Assembly (NCBI GenBank): GCA_964474685.1
Contig: CAYYTE010000027.1
Location: 1-16,742 of the forward strand
Length of the DNA: 16,742 bases
Source of the DNA: UBA1737 sp964474685
Lineage (GTDB): Bacteria > Bacillota_I > Bacilli_A > ML615J-28 > CAG-313
Direction of reading: 5' to 3'
Positions within the stretch are counted from its first letter, which is position 1; each line of letters opens with the position of its first letter. Shown here piece after piece: positions 1-7,323 of this stretch. Both the position numbers and the translations under genes were made by a program. The notes beneath the pieces are model-generated. The model had not been told where the DNA came from. It did no database searches and saw only the letters and a list, made by a program, of their open reading frames with translations.

Positions 1-79
1 CCACTATCTTCTTTATAGGTGCAAAAACCACTATCTACTTTATAGGTTCATTTTTACAAACCACTATCTTCTTTATAGG
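1..79. repeat. Three 19-bp direct repeats, possible mobile-element end
   Basis: CCACTATCTTCTTTATAGG occurs at 1-19 and 61-79, with a one-base variant (CTACT for CTTCT) at 28-46. The starts are 27 and 33 bp apart, and the spacers are unrelated except that A-runs precede copies 2 and 3. A shorter CTTTATAG follows at 83-90. Several spaced copies of a ~20-bp motif at one edge resemble the multi-repeat termini of IS21-type insertion sequences. No transposase is in the window, so this identity is inference. The repeats lie downstream of the yneF stop, so they could also belong to its 3' region or to a neighbouring locus. Confidence 0.6.
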
Positions 80-115
80 GCCCTTTATAGTATACGTTCA
101 ATTGCTAGTACTTTT

Positions 116-331
116 TTATTTATATTGATTCATTGAATCCAAAACCTTTGTGATGTCTTTTTCAGATGGTTTACGTCCCATTTGCATAAACATCGCCCGA
201 ATCATATTACGATTCACAGGTGGATTCTTCTTTAATTGATTGTTAAATATCGCTTTTGTTACAAAAAAGCCAACAACGAGTCCAACCAATAGGGCTCCAA
301 TACCAATAATTAATACCCAATACCATTCCAT
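116..331 (-). CDS. yneF: YneF family (UPF0154) small membrane protein
   Basis: This is a 71-residue protein with one N-terminal membrane helix (about residues 4-26) followed by a basic cytoplasmic tail. The tail has the family signature: NPPVNRNMIRAMFMQMGRKP, then a short helix ending in MNQYK. Proteins of this length and pattern are widespread in Bacillota; their function is unknown, so none is claimed. The start is the ATG at 331 because AAAGGAG lies 9 nt upstream. The frame stays open for 29 further codons upstream, but these cover the promoter and lack family similarity. The gene is divergent from the ferredoxin gene and has its own promoter. Confidence 0.9.
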   Translation of the reverse strand: MEWYWVLIIGIGALLVGLVVGFFVTKAIFNNQLKKNPPVNRNMIRAMFMQMGRKPSEKDITKVLDSMNQYK

Positions 332-358
332 AATAAAATTCTCCTTTAAATCCTTTTT

Positions 359-387
359 ATTATACCAAACAAAAAAATAAAATGCAA
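359..387 (-). promoter_or_regulatory. Sigma-A promoter of yneF
   Basis: Read on the minus strand: -35 TTGCAT (387-382), a 17-nt spacer, and -10 TATAAT (364-359). The predicted RNA start is about 20 bases before the yneF ATG. Confidence 0.75.
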
Positions 388-423
388 GTAGAATACACAA
401 TACAAAAAGTGCTAGCAAACTCC

Positions 424-452
424 TTGCAATTTAAAACTTAATTGATTATAAT
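424..452 (+). promoter_or_regulatory. Sigma-A promoter of the ferredoxin gene
   Basis: -35 TTGCAA (424-429), a 17-nt spacer, and a perfect -10 TATAAT (447-452). It points at the ferredoxin start at 487 and lies back to back with the yneF promoter. Confidence 0.8.
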
Positions 453-486
453 ATACTCAAATAGAAAGAATGGAGGTACGAATATA

Positions 487-654
487 ATGCCAAGAATGAT
501 TACAGATAGTTGTGTAGCTTGTGGTACATGCAAAGAAAGCTGTCCAGTTGATTGCATTTCCGAAGGCGATATCTACAAAATTGATGCAGATCAATGTATT
601 GATTGTGGGATTTGCCAAGAAAATTGTCCAGTTGGAGCAATCGTTGAAAAATAA
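487..654 (+). CDS. 2[4Fe-4S] clostridial-type ferredoxin
   Basis: A 55-residue cytoplasmic electron carrier. Two CxxCxxCxxxCP clusters are visible: C9, C12, C15, C19-P and C37, C40, C43, C47-P, each set holding one [4Fe-4S] cluster with the crossing ligation typical of the family. An extra cysteine is present at 23. The length is normal for a bacterial-type ferredoxin. GGAGGT at 472-477 lies 9 nt before ATG 487, which decides this start over the upstream ATG at 442, since that one falls inside the promoter. The gene is monocistronic, with its own promoter and terminator. Its redox partner cannot be deduced from the neighbours. The fold favours an anaerobic lifestyle. Confidence 0.95.
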   Translation: MPRMITDSCVACGTCKESCPVDCISEGDIYKIDADQCIDCGICQENCPVGAIVEK

Positions 655-655
655 T

Positions 656-682
656 AAAAAAGGCTCAATTGAGCCTTTTTTT
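656..682. terminator. Bidirectional terminator between ferredoxin and nif3
   Basis: The perfect inverted repeat GGCTCAATTGAGCC (662-675) is flanked by an A-run on the left and a T-run on the right. It can therefore stop ferredoxin transcripts on + and nif3 operon transcripts on -. It starts just after both stop codons. Confidence 0.9.
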
Positions 683-1460
683 ACATGCTATGAAATGGAT
701 TTGTTTCGTTCTTACTACAAATAAAGTCTACTAAAGGAAGCTCTTCTTTTAGTTTTCTCATTAATACGGGTTTATAAAGGGATTCAACAAAATGACTTAC
801 TTCAATAATTGAAAATGATTTATCTAGTGCATCAAGTGCATTATTGTGTCTTACTTCTCCAGTGATTAAGCAATCACACCCATGGAACTGTGCTAAAGGC
901 CAATCCATCGCACCACTTCCACCTATAATTCCTACTTTATGAATCATTTGATTAAAGTCACCCACAACTCGAATGGACTTTTCTTGTAGTTTCTCTTTTG
1001 CGTATATTGCAAAATCAACAAGTTTCATCGAATGAATTGTCCCAACACGTAAAAAAGCATCTGCTTGAGTGTCACTTGCAACACTATGAATCTCATTTAA
1101 TTCTAAAAGATTTGCTAAAATATCATTCATACCCCCAACTCCAGAATCAAAATTAGTATGCATTGCAAATACACTAATTTTATTTTGAATAAGTAGTTCT
1201 ATTTTTTGTCCTAAAACAGAATTATAATCTAATTTTAATAAGGGGTTAAAAATAAAGGGATGATGAGTAATAATTAAATCACACTTTTCTTCAATGGCTT
1301 CTTGAACAACCCCTAAAGTAACATCGAGTGTTATTAGTACCTTTTTACAACTATACCTTGGATTGCCAAATTCCAAACCTAGCTTTCCACTATCAAAAGA
1401 ACTCGCAAGTGTTTGTGGATATAAGTTATTTAGATAATTCATTATGTCTTGTACAATCAT
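681..1460 (-). CDS. Nif3-like dinuclear metal-centre protein
   Basis: A 259-residue Nif3/YbgI/YqfO family member (DUF34, annotated in databases as GTP cyclohydrolase 1 type 2 homologue). Members form hexameric rings with two metals per subunit; the cellular reaction is unsettled. Visible metal-site motifs are ITHHPF (about residues 64-69), HTNFDSGVGG (about 100-110) and the C-terminal HFVES, where His and Glu match the B. subtilis YqfO pattern. The length matches the short E. coli type: the PII/CutA-like insert that makes B. subtilis YqfO ~370 residues is absent. The start overlaps trmK by 35 bases. GAGGAG, 10 nt upstream, lies inside trmK, so the two are co-expressed. This trmK-nif3 pairing is conserved in Bacillota. 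Confidence 0.92.
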   Translation of the reverse strand: MIVQDIMNYLNNLYPQTLASSFDSGKLGLEFGNPRYSCKKVLITLDVTLGVVQEAIEEKCDLIITHHPFIFNPLLKLDYNSVLGQKIELLIQNKISVFAMHTNFDSGVGGMNDILANLLELNEIHSVASDTQADAFLRVGTIHSMKLVDFAIYAKEKLQEKSIRVVGDFNQMIHKVGIIGGSGAMDWPLAQFHGCDCLITGEVRHNNALDALDKSFSIIEVSHFVESLYKPVLMRKLKEELPLVDFICSKNETNPFHSM

Positions 1461-2136
1461 TTTTTAGCATCTCCTCAATCATTAAAATTTCTTTTTTATA
1501 ATTTGTTACCTGAATTGAAACACTATTTGTTTCAATTTTTTTTATAATATTCTTTAATTTATTCATTCTTTCTTTCCACATATTAATAAATTCTTCATCT
1601 CTTCTTTTTAATAATATCGGGCCAAATAGAATTTCATTATTACTATATTTTACTTCTTCTTCAGTATATTTAGTTTTAATTAACTCGTAGTATTTGTGAT
1701 TTTCATAAACAACCACTTCATCCACAATCATTAAGTGAAGGGATTGTAAAAGGGTTCTTAACTTTTCAACATCTTTATGACAATCAAAGATAATTGAGTG
1801 AAACTTAGCAAAAGATCCTTTATAAGCCATCAAAATATCCCTAATAGTATAAAACCCCATTCCACAAATTGTAATAGTGTTCACCCAATCTTCTATAATA
1901 CTGAGTCCATCGGCTAAAGATGCTACATAAGAGGTGTGATATCCTTCACTATCTAATAATTCAACCGTTCTTTGCAAAGGGAGGGGGTTAATATCAATAG
2001 CCTGTACACGTTTCACCCCTTTTTCTAAAGCATATAATAAAGTATATCCATGATCACACCCACAATCTGCAAGTAAATCATTGGAATTAATCCATTGATT
2101 GATTGCGAAAAGTCTTTGAGATTCAATTTTTGACAT
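1426..2136 (-). CDS. trmK: tRNA (adenine(22)-N1)-methyltransferase
   Basis: A 236-residue class I SAM-dependent methyltransferase that makes m1A22 in tRNA. Seen in the sequence: SAM motif I LADCGCDHGY (about residues 22-31), the acidic AIDINPLP stretch of motif II, and ITICGMG (about 88-94), where the family usually continues GMGG; here the next residue is Phe. The C-terminal third is Lys/Glu-rich and likely a coiled coil, as in B. subtilis TrmK. Start: ATG 2136 with AAGGAG about 6-7 nt upstream. It is third in the glyS-dnaG-trmK-nif3 operon. A hairpin separates it from dnaG, so its expression may be reduced relative to dnaG. Confidence 0.9.
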   Translation of the reverse strand: MSKIESQRLFAINQWINSNDLLADCGCDHGYTLLYALEKGVKRVQAIDINPLPLQRTVELLDSEGYHTSYVASLADGLSIIEDWVNTITICGMGFYTIRDILMAYKGSFAKFHSIIFDCHKDVEKLRTLLQSLHLMIVDEVVVYENHKYYELIKTKYTEEEVKYSNNEILFGPILLKRRDEEFINMWKERMNKLKNIIKKIETNSVSIQVTNYKKEILMIEEMLKNDCTRHNELSK

Positions 2137-2154
2137 AGTAGTCTCCTTACTCTA

Positions 2155-2189
2155 TTAAAAGACTCAAGTAGTTAAAAACACCTTGAGCC
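2155..2189 (-). terminator. Weak terminator/attenuator hairpin between dnaG and trmK
   Basis: On the minus strand GGCTCAAG (2189-2182) pairs with CTTGAGTC (2168-2161) across a 13-nt loop, followed by TTTT. The one imperfect pair is G-U only in the minus-strand RNA, which fits a minus-strand function. The stem starts on the last base of the dnaG stop. The short T-run suggests partial termination. Confidence 0.55.
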
Positions 2190-4081
2190 TATTCTTTATC
2201 AATTTTTACAATTTTGCTTTTATCTTCTACAAATTTATTCACATCTTCTTCTGAACGACTCGTTGTTGCTTTTATAAATAAATCTCTAGTTCGAACTTTA
2301 TTAATATGACGAACAATCGTTTGAATACAATCTTGTAATTCTACTTCATTTTCACAATCATACGCTTTTAAAGCCATAACTTCTTGGTATTTATCTAGTA
2401 TTAATGTATTATCTTTATATAAGGAGATAAACTCTTCCGTACTTACAGATTCTTTTGGAATATTTTGTTGATAATAAACCAAGATTGCATTGGCTAAACT
2501 AAGGCCACTTACTACCTCAGGGATTACCATAAGATCTCTTTCATACCCTTTGTCAATAATATCTTCTAAATATTTACAAGATTGGTTTCGATGAGTTAAC
2601 ATATGTTTCAAAATTATGTTTTGTGCTAATAAAACATTTTTTGTAACTTTTACTTTCTTAATACTATGATTCCTTGTCTCTGAAATATTCGATGTTCGGT
2701 TTACATTAGGTTGAGTCTTAGAATCAAACTCTTCTATAGGTAAATAACCATCATCATAATTACTAAAATCATCTGATTTATTGTAATTTTTTTGTTTCGA
2801 ATAACTAGAATTATTATAATCTTTTGATAATTGATCATAAGAAACGTCAATATCTACAGCAATTTTTTTCAAATAGTAATCAACAATGGTTGCTTGATTC
2901 GATAAAGCAATAAATTCAAAAACACTATTTTTAAATTTTTCAACCGATGTTAGATCTACTTTTAATAAATCTTTTTTAGCTAAATCGTATAGTACATTAT
3001 AGACGGTATCCACATGATTCGTTAAATAATCCTTTAATGCAAGGAGGCCATACTTTACGCCATAGTCATCGGGGTCTAAATCCTCAGGTATCAAAATTGC
3101 ACCAGGAACAATTTGAAATTGGGCGAGCACTTGAGTAGAGTGCTTCATAGCTAAAATTCCAGCTTCATCACCATCAAAACATAAAACAATATTAGTTGTA
3201 ATATTCTTTAATATTTTTGCATGATTTAAAGTTAATGCCGTCCCCATTGCTGCAACCCCATTGGTAATTCCAGCTTTCATTGCTGAAATTACATCTAAAA
3301 AACCTTCAAATATGTATATTAGGTCTTTTTCTTTAGCAGGATTGTAAGCATTTTGAATATTCCACAAAACATCGCCTTTATGAAAGATTGAACTTTCACT
3401 CGAATTAATGTATTTGGATGTATCTTTTTTATCATATATTCTTCCACTAAATCCAATAACTTGATTTTGAACATTGATAATAGGAAACATAATTCGCTGA
3501 TTAAATACATCATAGAACTCATGCTTATCATTCGTATGTACAAGTCCCAATTCTAACTGATCAATATCGCTAAATTTCTTATTGGATAAAGCCGTATGTA
3601 AGTAATCTCTTTTCGAAGGAGATAAACCTAATCGTAACTTTTCAATTAAGTCATCCGGAATATTTCGTTTATGAAGATATTCTAAGCCCTTTTTCCCTTC
3701 TTCAGTATTTAACAAATAAAAGCTGTAAAAATTACAACTTTCATTCATCACATCATAAAGTCTCGAGTTCTTAGTAAAATCTCCTAAATCTTTTTGTGAT
3801 ATTTGAATTCCCGCTTTTTTCGCAAGAATAATAGCTGCTTGATCCATCGAAACATGATGAAATTTTGAATAGAAAAATATTACATTACCTTTTGTATTAC
3901 AAGAAAAGCAATTAAACATCTTTTTTTGTTCATTCACACTCATGGAAGGATGATTATCATTATGAAAAGGGCATAAGCCAAAAAAACTTGTGCCTTTTTT
4001 TGAAAGAGATACAACTTCGCCCACTACTTCAACAATACTTGTTTGTTCAATTATTTTCTTCTTAATATCGTTCGAAATCAT
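2189..4081 (-). CDS. dnaG: DNA primase
   Basis: A 630-residue primase that lays RNA primers for replication and works with the replicative helicase. Domain order: CHC2 zinc finger at the N-terminus (C37, H40, C58, C61), the RNA-polymerase catalytic core with RIMFPIINVQNQVIGFSGR (196-214), and the TOPRIM fold with E259 (IFEGFLDV) and D303/D305 (FDGDEAG) as metal-binding acids. An Asn/Ser/Lys-rich linker follows at about 425-480, then a helical C-terminal domain that normally binds DnaB/DnaC. All key residues are present and the length is typical. The start codon lies 14 nt after glyS, with only a weak AAAGGGA ribosome site, so translation probably depends partly on coupling. It is not followed by rpoD as in B. 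subtilis. Confidence 0.97.
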   Translation of the reverse strand: MISNDIKKKIIEQTSIVEVVGEVVSLSKKGTSFFGLCPFHNDNHPSMSVNEQKKMFNCFSCNTKGNVIFFYSKFHHVSMDQAAIILAKKAGIQISQKDLGDFTKNSRLYDVMNESCNFYSFYLLNTEEGKKGLEYLHKRNIPDDLIEKLRLGLSPSKRDYLHTALSNKKFSDIDQLELGLVHTNDKHEFYDVFNQRIMFPIINVQNQVIGFSGRIYDKKDTSKYINSSESSIFHKGDVLWNIQNAYNPAKEKDLIYIFEGFLDVISAMKAGITNGVAAMGTALTLNHAKILKNITTNIVLCFDGDEAGILAMKHSTQVLAQFQIVPGAILIPEDLDPDDYGVKYGLLALKDYLTNHVDTVYNVLYDLAKKDLLKVDLTSVEKFKNSVFEFIALSNQATIVDYYLKKIAVDIDVSYDQLSKDYNNSSYSKQKNYNKSDDFSNYDDGYLPIEEFDSKTQPNVNRTSNISETRNHSIKKVKVTKNVLLAQNIILKHMLTHRNQSCKYLEDIIDKGYERDLMVIPEVVSGLSLANAILVYYQQNIPKESVSTEEFISLYKDNTLILDKYQEVMALKAYDCENEVELQDCIQTIVRHINKVRTRDLFIKATTSRSEEDVNKFVEDKSKIVKIDKE

Positions 4082-4095
4082 ATCTTTGTCCCTTT

Positions 4096-5466
4096 CTATA
4101 TTAATTTTTCAAAATAAGCTTTTAAATCCTCAATTTTTACTCTTACTTGTTTCATACTATCACGTTCACGAATTGTAACCGAGTGGTCTGTTTCCGTATC
4201 AAAATCAACTGTTAAACAAAAAGGCGTTCCAATTGCATCTTGACGGCGATATCTTTTTCCAATATTACCCGAAGTATCATATTCGCAATTATATTTATCC
4301 GCAAGTTCTTTGTAGATAGCAGTCGCTTGAAGTTGTAACTTATTGCTTAAAGGTAGTACCGCAATCTTAATCGGCGCAAGCATTGGTTTTAAATGAAGAA
4401 CTTCTCTTGTATTTGTTTCATCTAACTGTTGACATTCATAACTGTCTGTTAATAAAGCAAGCATTAAACGTTCAACACCAACCGAAGGCTCTACCACATA
4501 AGGAATATACTTTTCATTTGTCTCTGGATCTAAATATTCAAGGTTTTCACCTGAATGTTTCATATGAACACTTAAATCATAATCTGTACGATCCGCAATT
4601 CCCCATAATTCTCCCCAACCAAATAAATACTTATATTCAACATCGGATGTAGCTTTTGAATAGAAACTAAGTTCTTCTTTTTCATGATCACGAACTCTTA
4701 AATTTTCTTTTTTTAGGCCACATTTTGAAAGGAAATCCAAACAGAATTGTTTCCAATAAGAAAACCATTCCAAATCCGTTCCTGGTTTACAGAAAAACTC
4801 CATTTCCATTTGTTCAAATTCACGCAAACGGAAGATAAAGTTACCTGGTGTAATTTCATTACGGAAACTCTTGCCAATTTGTCCGATACCAAAGGGAAGT
4901 TTTTTTCTTGATGTTCTTTGAACATTCTTAAAGTTAACAAAAATACCTTGTGCAGTTTCCGGTCTTAAATAAACCGGTTTCTTATCATTTTCAACTACAC
5001 CTTGATGAGTTTCATACATTAAATTAAACTTACGAATCGGAGTAAAATCATGTTTTCCACAATGAGGGCAAGCAATATGGTTGTCCTTTATATAGTTCAT
5101 TAATTCTTCATTGGACCAACCATCCCCAGTAACAGCACCCTTCGTAAAGTCTTCAATTAATTTATCAGCTCTTTCTCTTGAGCCACATGCTTTACAATCA
5201 ATTAAAGGATCACTAAAACTAGCCACATGGCCGGTAGCAACCCAAGTTTCTGGATTCATAATGATGGACGCATCGAGCCCAACATTGTTTGGTGTAGATT
5301 GTACAAAATCATGCCACCATGCTTTTTTAATATTGTTTTTTAGTTCCACACCTAGAGGCCCATAATCCCACGCATTAGCAAGTCCTCCATATATTTCACT
5401 ATCTTGATAAACAAACCCATATTGTTTTAAATATGCAACCAATTTATCCATATCCATTGATTCCAT
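4096..5466 (-). CDS. glyS: Glycyl-tRNA synthetase, single-chain dimeric type
   Basis: A 456-residue class II synthetase that charges tRNA-Gly, of the eukaryote/archaea-like type and not the two-subunit GlyQS type. Seen: EIYGGLANAWDYGPLG near the N-terminus, zinc-ribbon cysteines C91/C94 and C133/C136, RPETAQG (168-174), motif 2 (201-225, FRNEITPGNF then RLREFEQMEMEFF), motif 3 GVERLMLALL (330-339), and a C-terminal anticodon-binding domain (about 362-456). The ATG at 5466 has GAGGTG 6 nt upstream; an upstream in-frame ATG at 5502 overlaps the promoter -10 region and is rejected. It is first in the operon with dnaG, trmK and nif3. The predicted leader is about 20 nt, too short for a T-box. Confidence 0.96.
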   Translation of the reverse strand: MESMDMDKLVAYLKQYGFVYQDSEIYGGLANAWDYGPLGVELKNNIKKAWWHDFVQSTPNNVGLDASIIMNPETWVATGHVASFSDPLIDCKACGSRERADKLIEDFTKGAVTGDGWSNEELMNYIKDNHIACPHCGKHDFTPIRKFNLMYETHQGVVENDKKPVYLRPETAQGIFVNFKNVQRTSRKKLPFGIGQIGKSFRNEITPGNFIFRLREFEQMEMEFFCKPGTDLEWFSYWKQFCLDFLSKCGLKKENLRVRDHEKEELSFYSKATSDVEYKYLFGWGELWGIADRTDYDLSVHMKHSGENLEYLDPETNEKYIPYVVEPSVGVERLMLALLTDSYECQQLDETNTREVLHLKPMLAPIKIAVLPLSNKLQLQATAIYKELADKYNCEYDTSGNIGKRYRRQDAIGTPFCLTVDFDTETDHSVTIRERDSMKQVRVKIEDLKAYFEKLI

Positions 5467-5492
5467 TTTTTTCACCTCTTTCAATCTTATAA

Positions 5493-5521
5493 AGTATACC
5501 ATAATTCAATTTAAAAGTCAA
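5493..5521 (-). promoter_or_regulatory. Sigma-A promoter of the glyS-dnaG-trmK-nif3 operon
   Basis: Minus strand: TTGACT (5521-5516), a 17-nt spacer, TATACT (5498-5493). It sits after the rpoD terminator, so the operon is transcribed separately from rpoD. Confidence 0.85.
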
Positions 5522-5549
5522 AAAGATTAACCAAATCTAGAAGGCTACC

Positions 5550-5604
5550 AAATTAAAAAGTATCGATTTATAAAACAACGATTTGTTCTATTAATATCGA
5601 TACT
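5550..5604 (-). terminator. Terminator downstream of rpoD
   Basis: AGTATCGAT (minus strand 5604-5596) pairs exactly with ATCGATACT (5567-5559), followed by TTTTAATT. Inside the long loop is a second small hairpin, AACAA-ATCG-TTGTT, giving a two-tier stem. Confidence 0.8.
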
Positions 5605-5614
5605 AAGTTTTTAA

Positions 5615-6889
5615 TTATTCCGGTGTATTTACGTGTTTTTTTAATCGTTCTAAACGAGAATGATACTTTAATCGTAAAATTGCTTTTGCTTCAATTTGAC
5701 GAACACGTTCACGTGTAACACCCATTATTTTACCAACATCTTCTAATGTATGATTTCTATCATAACCAATGCCATAGCGAAGACGTATAACTGTTTCTTC
5801 TCTCGGAGTTAAGGTTTGAAGAACCCTACGAATCTCTTCATTGTATAATTCCTTTTCGGTATATTCTAATGGATTTAATGTTTCTTGATCGGGAATTAAA
5901 TCAATTAAAGTTGAATCTTCTTCATCACCAACCGCAGTATCAAAAGAAACGCTATCTTGAGCTACTCTTTGTAATTCTACAATCTTTTCGATTGGTAATT
6001 TCATTTCAATTGCAATCTCTTCAATTGTAGGCTCACGATGTAAATCTTGCAACATTCTTCTCTTTGTCCGAGATAAACGATTAATAGATTCCACCATATG
6101 AACCGGAATACGAACATTACGCCCTTTATCCGCAATCGCACGAGTGATTGCTTGTTTAATCCACCAAGTAGAATAGGTAGAAAACTTAAAACCACGTGTG
6201 GGATCGTATTTAACAACTGCTTTCATTAATCCCATATTTCCTTCTTGAATTAAATCAGCAAAAGGAAGTCCACGACCATTATATTTCTTTGCCATATTTA
6301 CAACAAGTCTTAAATTTGATTCAATTAACATATCCCTTGCGGAAGTACCTAAATCAATCTTTTGTTCAAGACTGGTTCTTTCCGAATCTGATAATTGTTT
6401 CCCATTCTTTTCATAAGAATCAATCTTTTCCTTAGCCATAATGCCTTCTTGAACAAGACGAGCAAACTCTACTTCTTGTTGGGCAGTTAATAAATCAACT
6501 TGGCCAATTTCATGTAAATACATCTTAACAATATCATTAGATTGGTAGGCATTTGTTTCTAGATTTTCAAAATCAGATACTTTAATATCCGTTTCTTGAG
6601 CGGAAATAGCGTCAATATCCGCCGGATCTTCCGGGTCCGTAAAATTACTAATATCATCATCAATATCATCCATTGCTAAATCTTCAGAGGAATCATCTGG
6701 TGAATCATCTTGGGCAACTCGTGTAATCTCAAGGCCTAAATTCTCAAAATAGGTAGTAATATCATCAAGTAATTCTTCTGATGGGTTTTTAAAAGTTTCA
6801 GTAATCAATTTTAGAGGAAGATAGCCTTCTTTCTCTCCAAATTGTTTTAATGTGTCTAATTCGTTTTTGTAAAGCGATTCATCTAACAT
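5615..6889 (-). CDS. rpoD: Primary RNA polymerase sigma factor (sigma-70/SigA)
   Basis: A 424-residue housekeeping sigma factor. Region 1.1-like N-terminus (1-58), then a very acidic linker (about 61-95, mostly Asp/Glu/Ser). Region 1.2 starts at DIVKMYLHEIG (119-129). Region 2 spans about 185-260 with NLRLVVNMAKKY, ADLIQEGNMGLMKAV and FSTYSTWWIKQAI. Region 3 runs about 264-345. Region 4 (352-415) contains LTPREETVIRLRYG and the helix-turn-helix VTRERVRQIEAKA. Length is normal for Gram-positive SigA. GGAGGT lies 9 nt before the ATG. It is monocistronic here, with its own promoter and terminator. The promoters seen throughout this window match the specificity expected of this protein. Confidence 0.97.
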   Translation of the reverse strand: MLDESLYKNELDTLKQFGEKEGYLPLKLITETFKNPSEELLDDITTYFENLGLEITRVAQDDSPDDSSEDLAMDDIDDDISNFTDPEDPADIDAISAQETDIKVSDFENLETNAYQSNDIVKMYLHEIGQVDLLTAQQEVEFARLVQEGIMAKEKIDSYEKNGKQLSDSERTSLEQKIDLGTSARDMLIESNLRLVVNMAKKYNGRGLPFADLIQEGNMGLMKAVVKYDPTRGFKFSTYSTWWIKQAITRAIADKGRNVRIPVHMVESINRLSRTKRRMLQDLHREPTIEEIAIEMKLPIEKIVELQRVAQDSVSFDTAVGDEEDSTLIDLIPDQETLNPLEYTEKELYNEEIRRVLQTLTPREETVIRLRYGIGYDRNHTLEDVGKIMGVTRERVRQIEAKAILRLKYHSRLERLKKHVNTPE

Positions 6890-6925
6890 AAATAGTTTAC
6901 CTCCATTTTAAAATATTCAACGCAT

Positions 6926-6954
6926 ATTATACCATATTTATTTTAATAAATCAA
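6926..6954 (-). promoter_or_regulatory. Sigma-A promoter of rpoD
   Basis: Minus strand: TTGATT (6954-6949), a 17-nt spacer, and a perfect TATAAT (6931-6926), giving a leader of about 30 nt. The housekeeping sigma factor gene thus appears self-driven. Confidence 0.8.
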
Positions 6955-6990
6955 TAGGTATTTAAAAGAATATAAAGTATTTTTTATAAA

Positions 6991-7028
6991 TGCTAAAAAA
7001 AAGTCATAATACCTACATATTACGACTT
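6991..7028 (-). terminator. Terminator of rpsU
   Basis: On the minus strand AAGTCGTAATA (7028-7018) and TATTATGACTT (7011-7001) form an 11-bp stem with a 6-nt loop, then a T-run of 6. The single non-Watson-Crick pair is G-U in the minus-strand RNA, which fixes the direction. Confidence 0.85.
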
Positions 7029-7035
7029 AAATTTA

Positions 7036-7215
7036 TTAACGTGAACGGCCTGCTTTACGTGCAGCTCGCTTTTGTTCCTTACGGATATCACTAGGTTTCA
7101 TATAGTGTTCTCTTTTACGAGCCTCTTGTAAGGTACCAGCTCTTGATACATCACGTTTAAATCTTTTAATAGCATCATCTAAGGTGTCATTTTCTCTTAC
7201 GATTGTTTTAGGCAT
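7036..7215 (-). CDS. rpsU: 30S ribosomal protein S21
   Basis: A 59-residue basic small-subunit protein that sits near the anti-Shine-Dalgarno end of 16S rRNA and helps initiation. The S21 pattern is clear: VRENDTLDDAIKRFKRDVSR near the start, then EARKREHYMKPS and the Lys/Arg-rich tail KEQKRAARKAGRSR. The start is ATG 7215 (MPKTIV, the standard S21 beginning), preceded by AAAGGGGGGA; the longer frame upstream covers the promoter. It is monocistronic with a strong promoter and terminator. It precedes rpoD, as in the classical rpsU-dnaG-rpoD cluster, but dnaG is displaced. Confidence 0.96.
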   Translation of the reverse strand: MPKTIVRENDTLDDAIKRFKRDVSRAGTLQEARKREHYMKPSDIRKEQKRAARKAGRSR

Positions 7216-7251
7216 TCTCGGTCCCCCCTTTCGTATCGTAAATTCTATTAT

Positions 7252-7280
7252 ATTATATAACAATCTCTTATTTTTGTAAA
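7252..7280 (-). promoter_or_regulatory. Sigma-A promoter of rpsU
   Basis: Minus strand: TTTACA (7280-7275), a 17-nt spacer, TATAAT (7257-7252). An overlapping TATAAT-like AT stretch follows directly. Confidence 0.75.
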
Positions 7281-7282
7281 AC

Positions 7283-7310
7283 AAAATGCCTTTATATTTT
7301 TTAGCATTTT
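7283..7310 (-). terminator. Possible weak hairpin downstream of rdgB
   Basis: AAAATGC (7283-7289) and GCATTTT (7304-7310) can pair across a 14-nt loop. On the minus strand it follows rdgB and is trailed by GTTTTAC, so it is a poor terminator. Readthrough from rdgB into rpsU is plausible. Confidence 0.35.
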
Positions 7311-7323
7311 AGTAATTTTTTTA

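Noticed and set aside
1..79. CRISPR array
   Set aside because: Only three copies, 19 bp long, with spacers of 8 and 14 bp; no cas gene. This does not fit a CRISPR.
80..118. Terminator for yneF
   Set aside because: Only short, imperfect pairing (AGTA...TACT) and no T-run on the minus strand.
521..724. 67-codon plus-strand frame overlapping the ferredoxin gene
   Set aside because: It is a shifted frame over the ferredoxin cysteine codons and runs through the terminator; no ribosome site.
4383..5365. Plus-strand frames opposite glyS
   Set aside because: Antisense shadows of a complete, motif-rich GlyRS; no family resemblance or ribosome sites.
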